Assembly: GCA_024227565.1 (NCBI GenBank)
Contig: JAAEUE010000132.1
Span: 1-64,000, forward strand
Length of the DNA stretch: 64,000 nt
Direction of reading: 5' to 3'
DNA from: Alphaproteobacteria bacterium
GTDB taxonomy: Bacteria; Pseudomonadota; Alphaproteobacteria; Rhizobiales; CAJQND01
Below the pieces are notes generated by a model that saw nothing but the letters and a program-made list of their open reading frames with translations, was not told the DNA's origin and did not search any database. A program made the position numbers and the translations under genes. Of this stretch, positions 25,106 through 33,258 are shown piece by piece; the first letter of the stretch is position 1; each line of letters begins with the position of its first letter.

Positions 25106-25729
25106 CTATTGCTGATACTTCATTTCCGTATTGATCTTGATCATGATCTTGTCATTGGGCCCTGCCGGATAGGACCCCACGCCAAACTCAAGGTGATTTA
25201 TGACGGTTTCAGCGGCAAACGCCACCCAGCTTCCCTTGTAGTGCGCAATGTACTGCCCCACAGGATGAGATCCCCGATGGGTCAGCTTGACCTTCAAGGT
25301 CACGGGCTTTGTGACCCCATGCAGGGTGAGATCGCCGGAGACATCTGCGCTGGCAGCTCCTGTCTTGGTGACGGAAGTGCTCTGAAACGAGATTGTCGGA
25401 TGTTTCTCCACATCGAGAAAATCGCTGCTCTTGAGGTGTGTGTCCAGGGCCGTAACGCCGGTCGAAACACTCTTCGCATCAATGGTCACGCTGATCTTCG
25501 AGGCCTCGATCTTCTCAGGATCGAGCGTCAGGGTTCCCTCCGCCTTAATGAACTCGCCATGCTGCATGGAGACCCCTGCATGGCTCCAGCCGAAACCAAT
25601 CTCGGTGTGCCCCTGGTCGAACTTGTAGACTTCCGCAGCAACGGCCGCACCTGTTTCCAGAATGAAAGCGAGCAGAACTCCTGTCGCCAATCCCTTCGTC
25701 TTGGAAAGTGCCATTGAAAAATTGTACAT
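25106..25729 (-). CDS. YceI family periplasmic polyisoprenoid-binding protein
   Basis: 207 residues. Signal peptide around KGLATGVLLAFILETGAAVA. YceI lipocalin-like domain: VYKFDQGHTEIGFGWSHAGV, ASKISVTIDAKSVSTGVTAL, HLKSSDFLDVEKHPTISFQS and GVTKPVTLKVKLTHRG. Start ATG 25729 with AAAAGGACC upstream. Divergent from an AraC/GyrI regulator at 25919, which could control it. Confidence 0.9.
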   Translation of the reverse strand: MYNFSMALSKTKGLATGVLLAFILETGAAVAAEVYKFDQGHTEIGFGWSHAGVSMQHGEFIKAEGTLTLDPEKIEASKISVTIDAKSVSTGVTALDTHLKSSDFLDVEKHPTISFQSTSVTKTGAASADVSGDLTLHGVTKPVTLKVKLTHRGSHPVGQYIAHYKGSWVAFAAETVINHLEFGVGSYPAGPNDKIMIKINTEMKYQQ

Positions 25730-25918
25730 TTTAGGTCCTTTTTTGCAGGAAACATCTCACAGCGGACGAAGGCAACACACCAGGCACGGGCGGTCTTAAC
25801 GGATATTGCGGTTTCCAGTCGCTTCATTGCGTGTGAAGCAGCATCACCTGAGAATTTGAGAATTTGCCCCGCTTGACTTAAGTTTGTTTGGAGAGGTCAC
25901 TCCGGCAAGGTCGTCGAA

Positions 25919-26842
25919 ATGCAACGCTCAACCGCCCAGCGCCATCGCATGAACCGGGTCATGAACTTTGCGCGCGCGCAGTTGGCCAACAAGCTGGACC
26001 TTGACCAGTTGGCCTCGGTGGCCTGCCTTTCAAAGTATCATTTCACCCGGGTGTTTGACGCTCATTTCAACGAAACGCCCATGGAGTTTTTAAATCGTGT
26101 GCGCCTGGAGCATGCCCTGCGCCACCTGGCTTTCACCGCCGACCGGAAGATCACGGACATTGCACTCGACAGTGGGTTTTCGTCGTCGCAATCGTTCTCA
26201 AGATCATTTCGGAAGCAATTCGGAATTTCACCAAGGGCTTTCAAGGCGCACAACCAGTGGTCATTGCGCAAATTTGAAGCACTGCACCCATTTGCCAATG
26301 AACTCTACGTTCCCAGGCCTCAAAGAACAGCCCCGCAGTGCCGATTTGATCAGGTGCGAATAGAAACACAGCGCACCCGGCGCATTGCATACATCCGGCA
26401 TATCGGGCCCTTTGGAGATGTCAAAGACAGCATCACAGAGACGTTCTCAAAGGTGCAATGGTGGGCAAACCGGCAGGGGATCCTGCGGCAAGGCTCAACC
26501 TATATCGGTGTGTGCGCCGGCAGCTGCAGCATCACGCCGGCACGAAAGTGCGTTTACGATGCCGGTATTCTCTTGGAACATGACCTGCCGGAAGACGATT
26601 TTGTCAGCGTCAGAACGATCCCAACCGGCCGGTATGCTGTGTTGCCGGTTGAATGCAAACCGCCAGAACTTAACGGAAAATGGGCCTGGTTGAAGTCAAA
26701 ATGGCTGCCAGGAAGCGGCCAAGTGATTGGCTCTCATCCAAGCTTCGAGATGTTTACGCCGCCGCTGGGGTTACCGGTCAGGGCCGAATTCGGCGCGCGA
26801 TTGTGCCTATCACTCGGTACACCGGTGCGTCCGCTCAGGTGA
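25919..26842 (+). CDS. AraC-family regulator with GyrI-like effector domain
   Basis: 307 residues. The AraC DNA-binding domain is at the N-terminus (about 12-110): ANKLDLDQLASVACLSKYHF and a second HTH with DIALDSGFSSSQSFSRSFRK and FGISPRAFK. A GyrI-like small-molecule-binding domain follows from about 145: RIAYIRHIGPFGDVKDSI, then GVCAGSCSITPARKCVYDAG. The Rob/SbmC layout suggests response to toxic or amphipathic compounds. Divergent from the YceI operon. Confidence 0.9.
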   Translation: MQRSTAQRHRMNRVMNFARAQLANKLDLDQLASVACLSKYHFTRVFDAHFNETPMEFLNRVRLEHALRHLAFTADRKITDIALDSGFSSSQSFSRSFRKQFGISPRAFKAHNQWSLRKFEALHPFANELYVPRPQRTAPQCRFDQVRIETQRTRRIAYIRHIGPFGDVKDSITETFSKVQWWANRQGILRQGSTYIGVCAGSCSITPARKCVYDAGILLEHDLPEDDFVSVRTIPTGRYAVLPVECKPPELNGKWAWLKSKWLPGSGQVIGSHPSFEMFTPPLGLPVRAEFGARLCLSLGTPVRPLR

Positions 26843-26863
26843 ACAGAGCCGCCCCCGAGGCCA

Positions 26864-26903
26864 TAAAAAAACCCGCGGAGCTCGTCACTCCACGGGTCTT
26901 TTC
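26864..26903. terminator. bidirectional intrinsic terminator
   Basis: The stem ACCCGCGGAG (26871-26880) pairs with CTCCACGGGT (26888-26897), with one imperfect position and a 7-base loop. It is flanked by a run of A on the left (a T-run on the minus strand) and TCTTTTCC on the right. It sits between the convergent AraC and M23 peptidase genes, so it can end both transcripts; the minus-strand side is stronger. Confidence 0.8.
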
Positions 26904-26931
26904 CACCTGGTGTATGTCAGGAGGTTACTGG

Positions 26932-28185
26932 TTATCCCCCAGCAACTTTGGATCGTCCAAGATATTTCATCGGATTCACCGCATCCGCCCCTTTACGGAT
27001 TTCAAAGTGCAGCTGCGGGCTGTTGACAGACCCCGTGCTGCCGGCTTTTGCAATCACCTTGCCGCGGGTTACGCGGTCGCCGCGCTTCACGAACAGTTCC
27101 TTGTTGTGGGCATAAGCCGTCACCCACCCGCCGTCGTGGCGAATGAGAACGAGGTTGCCATAGCCCTTCAGCTCGTTGCCGGCATAGGCGACGACGCCAT
27201 TCTCAGCCGACAGAACGTTGGTGCCTTCAGGAACCGCAATGTTGATGCCATCATTGCGCGAGCCACTCGGCTTAGGTCCGAATGATGAGATGACCCGGCC
27301 TTTCAGAGGCCAGCGGAAGCGCGAGGACGCCCGCTGTTCTGGCTGCGGCAGGGGCTTGACCCGTTCGGCCTGCTTTTTCTCAACACGCCGGTCAGACTTG
27401 CTTGAGTTGATGTCGCGGGTTTCGACCCGTGCGGTTTTGGCTGGATTAGGCTGAGCCACTTGCCGTTCAGCTGTTTGCTGACCGACCCGTGCGGTTGATC
27501 CGGCCGAAGATGGGAACGCGCTGGCGCTGTCACCACCTGGGATGCGAACGGTTTGACCCACATTCAAGCCATACGGCGCATTCAGCTGATTAAGCGATGC
27601 GATTTGCTTGGGGTGCACATTGTAGGTGCGGCCCAGGCTGTACAACGTTTCGCCGGCTTTCACCCGGTGCGTCCCGCCTGACGACAGAGACTGCCTGGGT
27701 TCCGCATAGGTTGGTTGCGGGCTGTAGGCCGAATTTGAAGCCACACGTGTGCGGCCGTTGGTGTCACGCGGCAAAGAGATCCGCTGACCGGCACTCAAAT
27801 GATACGGCGCTTGCAGGCCGTTGGAGGCGATCAGGTCTTTCACATGCACATTGTTGGCCCGTGCGATGGAGTACAGTGTGTCCCCACGATTGACGGTCAC
27901 GACGCCGGAACCATCGGCAACGCTGCCCTGCGGCAGGGCAGAGCCAACGAGGTTCGAGCCCGACACAGAACGGTTGTACCGGTCTCCCGACAGCGCGCTG
28001 GCAGATTTTGCCGGCGGCAGCGGATCAACGATCGGCGGTGTCGTCTGGGTTGAATTGGTGTTGGTCAAGGAATTGAACCGGTCTGAGTTGACGCTGCAAG
28101 CAGCCAACAGTGCAGACACGGAAACAAGGCAAATAAAACGGAGACCCTTGGGTACTCCAGTGCTCGGTACAGTTACGCTACGCAT
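26932..28185 (-). CDS. nlpD: NlpD-like lipoprotein: two LysM domains and an M23 peptidase domain
   Basis: 417 residues from ATG 28185, with GGAG 7 bases upstream. Lipoprotein signal with lipobox LLAAC. Two LysM motifs bind peptidoglycan: about 100-142 (VNRGDTLYSIARANNVHVKD) and about 170-213 (VKAGETLYSLGRTYNVHPKQ). The C-terminal M23 domain includes GRVISSFG, GINIAVPEGTNVLSAENGVV and LHFEIRKGADAVNP. The first zinc His of an active lysostaphin-type enzyme (HxGxD) appears replaced by Asn in DGINIAV, so it is probably a non-hydrolytic amidase activator as in NlpD/EnvC. Placed after pcm and surE, as in many proteobacteria. Confidence 0.88.
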   Translation of the reverse strand: MRSVTVPSTGVPKGLRFICLVSVSALLAACSVNSDRFNSLTNTNSTQTTPPIVDPLPPAKSASALSGDRYNRSVSGSNLVGSALPQGSVADGSGVVTVNRGDTLYSIARANNVHVKDLIASNGLQAPYHLSAGQRISLPRDTNGRTRVASNSAYSPQPTYAEPRQSLSSGGTHRVKAGETLYSLGRTYNVHPKQIASLNQLNAPYGLNVGQTVRIPGGDSASAFPSSAGSTARVGQQTAERQVAQPNPAKTARVETRDINSSKSDRRVEKKQAERVKPLPQPEQRASSRFRWPLKGRVISSFGPKPSGSRNDGINIAVPEGTNVLSAENGVVAYAGNELKGYGNLVLIRHDGGWVTAYAHNKELFVKRGDRVTRGKVIAKAGSTGSVNSPQLHFEIRKGADAVNPMKYLGRSKVAGG

Positions 28186-28302
28186 CACTTAGCTCCACAA
28201 ACTCACTGGGGCTGATCATTAAGGCTTTTGGTTAAGGCAGCGTAAAGCGAATGGAGAAAGTTTGATATTTTTGCCTTTATTCCACCCCGGCGGCCCGTCC
28301 GG

Positions 28303-29499
28303 TTACGCTCTGGAACGCAAAGGCCGCTGAAGGATGCCAATCAGCGCCCCGGCGAAAAGTACCGCTCCGGCAAGGGCAAGGCCCGTTCCTGTGCTGCCTG
28401 TGGTGTCGGCAATCATCCCCGCCCCCACAGGCCCGATAATCTGCCCAATTGAGAACACAGTGGTAAACAACGCCAACGAGGGGCCCCATTGCTCGCTGGG
28501 TAAATTCTTGCGGCCGAATGTGGTGGTTGACGTTGGCACCATGAAGAACGAGGCGCCAAACAGGATGGCTGACGTCAGCATACCAACAGGCCCGGCCACC
28601 GCGAGCGGCAACATGATGCCCGCCCCAACGGCAAGCGACGTCAGGGCAATCGCACCTCCGCCCATGGCTTTGGCCAACACCTTGGACCAGATGAACGGTG
28701 AGGCCATGACCATCACCCCCATGATCCCCCAGGTTCCGGCCACCAACCCGGTACCCGCCCCCTCCCCGCGCATCCAGGCAATCAGGAAGGTGATGTACAC
28801 AATGTAGCCAACGCCAAACATGAAGTAAGCCGCCAGTGCCGGCACCATGGCAAAAACAGGTATGCCCCGGCGGCGGCGGCCATCTCCCGTTGGTTGGGCC
28901 GGCGCAGGTTCCGGCGCCGCCAGTGCGGCCCAAAAGGCCGGCAGAAAGAACAGATGGCTGGCAAGGCCCAACAGCCACCAGGCGTATGGCCAGATGGTCA
29001 CGGCATACCAATCGATCATAAAGGGCAAGACAGCCCCTGTGAGCAGCATCCCCAAACCGCCCCCGCCGAAGTAGACGGCAATGGCGAGCGCGTTCTTCGC
29101 CTTGTCTTCGGCGAACAGTGCTGAGGCCATGGCCCCGCCGGCAATGAACACCGGCGCACCGCCGATGCCCGCCACAACCCGCCAAACCGACAAAAGCCAC
29201 AGGTCCCGGGTCAGTGCAGATGCCATCAGAGCTGCAGCAGTCAGGGCGAACCCGGCAATGAACAATACCCTGGCGCCCCAGCGCGAGATAAACCCAAGCG
29301 CCAGCAAGCTGCCCAACAGATAGCCAATGGCGTTGGCCGTGTTGATCCATCCAGCTTGGGTGAAGTTCCAGGTCAGATCCTCGCGCATGGCCGGCAGCAA
29401 CAAGCCATAGGCGAACCGGGCATATCCATTGCTTACCGCCGGTCCGAGCGAGAGGCCGAGTACGATCAGCCAGAGATGCAATTGCGTTCTGTCCCGCAC
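28303..29499 (-). CDS. MFS transporter, YbfB/YjiJ type
   Basis: 398 residues with about 12 hydrophobic helices. The N-terminus LSLGPAVSNGYARFAYGLLL with PAMREDL matches the YbfB/YjiJ (MFS_4) family, whose substrates are mostly unknown. Repeated Gly-rich helices such as GYLLGSLLALGFISRWG are typical of the family. It sits 21 bases after pcm and before nlpD, on the same strand, a position where the conserved order usually has no transporter. Confidence 0.87.
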   Translation of the reverse strand: MRDRTQLHLWLIVLGLSLGPAVSNGYARFAYGLLLPAMREDLTWNFTQAGWINTANAIGYLLGSLLALGFISRWGARVLFIAGFALTAAALMASALTRDLWLLSVWRVVAGIGGAPVFIAGGAMASALFAEDKAKNALAIAVYFGGGGLGMLLTGAVLPFMIDWYAVTIWPYAWWLLGLASHLFFLPAFWAALAAPEPAPAQPTGDGRRRRGIPVFAMVPALAAYFMFGVGYIVYITFLIAWMRGEGAGTGLVAGTWGIMGVMVMASPFIWSKVLAKAMGGGAIALTSLAVGAGIMLPLAVAGPVGMLTSAILFGASFFMVPTSTTTFGRKNLPSEQWGPSLALFTTVFSIGQIIGPVGAGMIADTTGSTGTGLALAGAVLFAGALIGILQRPLRSRA

Positions 29500-29520
29500 C
29501 CGTTGATCCGCCCCGCCCGT

Positions 29521-30180
29521 CTACATCTCACGTGCCACACCGGGCACCATGGGCACAAAGCGCACATCAATCAGGGTCTCTTCCTCAAGGCCATACTCGG
29601 TCTTGGTGACGCGCACGATTTGCTGGTAGGGCTTTTCCAGCTCGCCCGTTTGCACATTCAGTGGCAATACCATGATGCCGCCCTCCTTGAGCTGGTCGAC
29701 CAAAGCATCGGGAATATCCGGCGCAGCTGCGGTCACGATAATCCGGTCAAACGGGGCCTGTTGCGGCCAGCCCTTATATCCATCCCCTGTGAGATAGGTG
29801 ACATTGACCATGCGCATGTCGGCCAAGCGCTGTTCTGCCGCCTGGCGAAGCGTGCGGTAGCGCTCCATGGTGTAGACCCGGCGGCAGAGCTGGGCCAAAA
29901 CAGCCGTCTGATACCCAGACCCGGTGCCAATCTCCAAAACCTTGTCGCGGTCTCCCACCTGCAACTTCTCGGTCATGTACGCAACGATGAACGGCTGGGA
30001 GATAGTCTGGCCACACTCAATAGGCAATGATTGGTCATCGTAGGCTTGATCGACAAACGAAGGCGGCACAAAGTTCTCACGCGGAACCCGTTCCAGAGCG
30101 CGCAGCACATTGGTGTCTCGGATGCCCTGATTGCGCAGGGCCATGATCAGCTCAATCTTGCGGTATTCTTCTTCCGCCAT
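29521..30180 (-). CDS. pcm: protein-L-isoaspartate O-methyltransferase
   Basis: 219 residues. It methylates L-isoaspartyl residues of aged proteins with S-adenosylmethionine, allowing repair. Motifs: LRALERVPRENFVPPSFVDQ, QTISQPFIVAYMTEKL, SAM-binding VLEIGTGSGYQTAVLAQLC, and APFDRIIVTAAAPDIPDALV. Part of the serS-surE-pcm-nlpD backbone, although surE is here separated from it by about 6.4 kb. Confidence 0.95.
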   Translation of the reverse strand: MAEEEYRKIELIMALRNQGIRDTNVLRALERVPRENFVPPSFVDQAYDDQSLPIECGQTISQPFIVAYMTEKLQVGDRDKVLEIGTGSGYQTAVLAQLCRRVYTMERYRTLRQAAEQRLADMRMVNVTYLTGDGYKGWPQQAPFDRIIVTAAAPDIPDALVDQLKEGGIMVLPLNVQTGELEKPYQQIVRVTKTEYGLEEETLIDVRFVPMVPGVAREM

Positions 30181-30281
30181 CCCGCACCCTGCCCGATTTC
30201 AAGAAACATCCGCCCACGCCAAGGCGCTATTCTTGTCGATTTACGCCGGTTGCGCAATCAGGCTCAAGATGGCCATTTGCC

Positions 30282-30451
30282 TCAAAGTTCCACGCGCCCA
30301 TCCTGGTGAACGAAGAAGCCCCACGTCAGGGGTGAAAAGGAGCGCCACAGGCCGCCACGTCGCTCAGTTCCTGAACAAGCTGGTCGTAGGGCTTGGCAGC
30401 CCATGCCTTGGTCTCAGCATCAAGCAGGCCGTGAAGCCTGGGCTTGTCCAT
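30282..30451 (-). pseudogene. remnant of a small gene, internally deleted and frameshifted
   Basis: From ATG 30451 (with GGAAGGA upstream) a frame reads MDKPRLHGLLDAETKAWAAK then PYDQLVQELSD and stops at 30326 after 41 residues. The +2 frame across the same stop reads GGLWRSFSPLTWGFFVHQDG then RVEL and stops at 30282. The two halves look like the start and end of one small protein joined out of frame after loss of the middle. This is pattern-based inference; I do not name the family. It lies between the microprotein gene and pcm. Confidence 0.4.
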
Positions 30452-30484
30452 TGAGCAGACGTCCTTCCGCGTTGTTGCCCAGCT

Positions 30485-30604
30485 TTATTGTGACAAGCTG
30501 ACAATCAACAACAGTAACCCAACCAAGGTGATTCCGAAGATCCAGGTAACGATGATCTCCGCGGTCAAGAGCTGCGCAGGTTTATGGTCATCATCGTACA
30601 TCAT
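30485..30604 (-). CDS. 39-residue single-helix membrane microprotein
   Basis: A short frame on the minus strand from ATG 30604 to TAA 30485. It has an acidic, hydrophilic start (MMYDDDHKPAQLLTAE) followed by one strong transmembrane helix (IIVTWIFGITLVGLLLLIVS) and a short tail. GAGG lies 6 bases before the ATG. The amphipathic layout is unlikely by chance and resembles small membrane-complex subunits, but I recognise no family. Cotranscription with pcm downstream is possible. Confidence 0.5.
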   Translation of the reverse strand: MMYDDDHKPAQLLTAEIIVTWIFGITLVGLLLLIVSLSQ

Positions 30605-30729
30605 TGAAGGCCTCACTGGCGTAGGAGACCCCCCGGGATGAGACGTAATTTACTAGCTTTACACTTTGGCTTCTGTGACCTAACTCACACTAGAGCTCTA
30701 AATACATGCCATTTTAGGGGCACACTACA

Positions 30730-31809
30730 ATGCGGGCGACCCGGAGAAGGTTCATCACCGGCGCTGCTGCGGCCGCGGCAGCAAACGCGTATGCAGGAGG
30801 GACGATGGCCAATTCACCAACGAACCTGACCGTGCCCCCTGAAGAAGCGCCCCACGACAGAACTTTCATGCAGTGGCCGGTCAGCCGCAAGGTTCACCCC
30901 GAGCGGGCGTTCCTGGACATTCTTCAACAAACCATTGCCGACATCGCCAACACCATTGTGGAGTTCGAACCGGTGGTTCTTCTGGCGGCAAAGGACGACC
31001 AGGGCGCAGCGCGTAAGCTTCTGTCCTCTTCAGTCGAGCTCTGGGATATCCCAACGGAAGATTTGTGGTGCCGTGATTCCGGCCCCCTGTTTGCCATCCA
31101 GGCGGATGGCAAACTTGCCGTCAGCCACATTCAGTTCAATGGCTGGGGCCAAAAACAGGTTCACAAGCGCGATGGGTCCATAGCCGCCGCCGTGGCGATG
31201 CGCCTGGGCGTGCCGGTGGTGCCAAGCGGCCTTCAGGGCGAGGCCGGCGGCGTTGAGCATGATGGCCACGGGCTCCTGATGGCGCATGAGAGTTCATGGG
31301 TGAACAAGAACCGCAATCCGGGACTGTCACGCGGCGAAATCGAAAAGAGATTGCTTGCAGCCTACGGCGCCAAACAGATGGTCTGGTCGCCGGGCCTGTG
31401 GGGCGAAGACATCACCGACTATCATATCGACAGCCTCGCCCGCTTCACCGGCCCGGGCCGCGTGCTGGTCAATCTTCCAGACAAACCCGATATGAAAGAT
31501 CCCTTTCATCTGGCCGCATTGGACACCCATGACAAATTGGTGGCCAGCAAGTTGGAGGTGGACGTCATTCCTGAACCTGTCCGCCGGCGGGTCAAAAGCA
31601 TCGACTTTGTGGCTTCCTATGCCAACTACTATGCGTGCAACGGCGCAGTAATCGCCGCACAGTTCGGCGACAGGCAGGCCGATCAGATCGCTGAGAAGGC
31701 CCTGAAGAAGCACTATCCCGGGCGCGAGGTGATCAGTTTGAACGTGGACGCACTTGGCGAAGTGGGCGGCGGCATTCACTGCGCCACCCAGCAAATGCCC
31801 GCGTCTTAA
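30730..31809 (+). CDS. agmatine deiminase/peptidylarginine deiminase family protein, Tat-exported
   Basis: 359 residues. A twin-arginine leader (TRRRFITGAAAAAAANAYA) precedes a guanidine-modifying-enzyme fold. Catalytic elements are visible: Glu in GEAGGVEHDGHG, His-x-Asp in ITDYHIDSLARF, and the nucleophile Cys in GGGIHCATQQ near the C-terminus. It would hydrolyse a guanidino group (agmatine to N-carbamoylputrescine, or a related compound) in the periplasm, unlike the cytoplasmic AguA. Neighbouring plus-strand genes encode an ABC importer. AGGGG stands 9 bases before the ATG. Confidence 0.87.
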   Translation: MRATRRRFITGAAAAAAANAYAGGTMANSPTNLTVPPEEAPHDRTFMQWPVSRKVHPERAFLDILQQTIADIANTIVEFEPVVLLAAKDDQGAARKLLSSSVELWDIPTEDLWCRDSGPLFAIQADGKLAVSHIQFNGWGQKQVHKRDGSIAAAVAMRLGVPVVPSGLQGEAGGVEHDGHGLLMAHESSWVNKNRNPGLSRGEIEKRLLAAYGAKQMVWSPGLWGEDITDYHIDSLARFTGPGRVLVNLPDKPDMKDPFHLAALDTHDKLVASKLEVDVIPEPVRRRVKSIDFVASYANYYACNGAVIAAQFGDRQADQIAEKALKKHYPGREVISLNVDALGEVGGGIHCATQQMPAS

Positions 31810-32119
31810 CGGCCCACCACACCGCCTAATTCCGGATTCGCCCGCTTATCGGTGGACGTTGTCATATAATTGCAGCATCATACCGCGATAACGCGCAAAA
31901 GGGCCAAGTGGGCGCTTCGGATTACATAGGTAATCTCTATATCAGTGGTAGGAATTATCTATTGGAACTATGCATGGAATTTGTAAAGTCTAGGGTTACC
32001 GGGGCAAAATGCGTTTGCCGAGCTTCTCGATGCGCTTTCCAGGATCCTGTGGCCCGGCAGAAATGATCACGATTTAAGTTTCAGACTGAAAACCACCAAA
32101 AAAGGGAGTGTGGGTAATT
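31810..32119. other. intergenic region before the phosphonate-type importer
   Basis: 310 bases without a credible frame. The middle (31860-31990) is AT-rich and includes a TATAAT at 31865-31870, but no good -35 element is seen at the proper distance. It presumably carries the importer promoter. No terminator for the upstream deiminase gene was found. Confidence 0.4.
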
Positions 32120-33160
32120 ATGAGGAATTCATTCGTCAAGAAGCTGGCGGTGGGAGCTTTCGCCAGCGTAGCGCTATTAACGCTCGGCAATCGCGCTGCA
32201 AACGCGGAGACCGAACTCACGGTGTACACCGCCGTCGAAGCGGAAGACTTGAAAAAGTACGCCGCCAAGTTCAACGAGGACCATCCGGACATCAAAATCA
32301 AATGGGTGCGCGATTCCACCGGCATCGTGACTGCAAAACTGCTGGCGGAAAAGAACAACCCGCAAGCCGACGTTGTCTGGGGCCTTGCCGCCACATCCCT
32401 TCTTCTGCTGAAGAGCGAAGGCATGCTGGAAGCTTATGCGCCAGCTGGCGTCGATAAATTGGACTCTAAGTTCGTTGACACCTCCACGCCCCCCACCTGG
32501 GTGGGCATGGATGCTTGGGTGGCTGCCGTTTGCTACAACACGGTGGAAGCCAAGAAGCACAACCTGACCCCGCCAAAGTCTTGGAAAGACCTGACCGACG
32601 CCAAGTACAAGGGCCACGTCATCATGCCGAACCCGAACTCATCGGGCACCGGTTTCCTTGATGTTTCGAGCTGGCTCCAGATGTTCGGCGAAGAAGGCGG
32701 CTGGAAGTACATGGACGGTCTTCACCAGAACATCGCCCGCTACACCCATTCCGGCTCCAAGCCTTGCAAACTGGCAGCGGCCGGGGAAATCCCGATTGGC
32801 GTATCGTTCGCGTTCCGCGGCGCCAAGTCGAAGGCTGCAGGTGCACCTCTGGAAATCATCGTTCCAGAAGAAGGTGTTGGCTGGGACATGGAAGCAACGG
32901 CAATCGTGGCCGGCACCTCCAAGGTGGACGCTGCCAAGAAGCTGGTTGACTGGTCCATCACCAAGAAGGCCAACGAAATGTACAACGGCGGTTACGCGGT
33001 TGTCGCCATGCCTGGCGTCGCCAAGCCGGTGGAACATTTCCCCGAGAACCTTCTTGAGAAGATGATCAAGAACGACTTTGAGTTTGCGGCCAACAACCGC
33101 AAGCGCATCTTGGGTGAGTGGCAGAAACGCTACGATTCCAAGTCTGAGCCCAAGAGCTAG
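32120..33160 (+). CDS. ABC importer binding protein, 2-aminoethylphosphonate (PhnS2) type
   Basis: 346 residues from ATG 32120. Signal peptide NSFVKKLAVGAFASVALL ending near ANA. The mature start ETELTVYTAVEAEDLKKYAA and the segment IKWVRDSTGIVTAKLLAEK, then NPQADVVWGLAATSLLLL, strongly resemble the putative 2-aminoethylphosphonate-binding family (TIGR03261 type). Iron(III)-binding FutA/FbpA-type proteins are the main alternative. With the next two genes it forms a complete importer. No phosphonate-degrading enzyme is in the window. Confidence 0.85.
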   Translation: MRNSFVKKLAVGAFASVALLTLGNRAANAETELTVYTAVEAEDLKKYAAKFNEDHPDIKIKWVRDSTGIVTAKLLAEKNNPQADVVWGLAATSLLLLKSEGMLEAYAPAGVDKLDSKFVDTSTPPTWVGMDAWVAAVCYNTVEAKKHNLTPPKSWKDLTDAKYKGHVIMPNPNSSGTGFLDVSSWLQMFGEEGGWKYMDGLHQNIARYTHSGSKPCKLAAAGEIPIGVSFAFRGAKSKAAGAPLEIIVPEEGVGWDMEATAIVAGTSKVDAAKKLVDWSITKKANEMYNGGYAVVAMPGVAKPVEHFPENLLEKMIKNDFEFAANNRKRILGEWQKRYDSKSEPKS

Positions 33161-33185
33161 GACTTAGAAGCGATCGATTAAGTTC

Positions 33186-33219
33186 CGCCGGCGGCTCGGG
33201 CTTTCAAGGGCCGCCGGCG
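33186..33219 (+). terminator. intercistronic hairpin after the binding-protein gene
   Basis: The perfect GC-rich stem CGCCGGCGGC / GCCGCCGGCG (33186-33195 and 33210-33219) is followed shortly by TTTT. Hairpins here are common between binding-protein and ATPase genes. They give partial termination and protect the upstream mRNA, so the binding protein is made in excess. Confidence 0.6.
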
Positions 33220-33258
33220 CGAAACGTTTTGGGGAACCCCAACAAAAAGGGGAATGGG

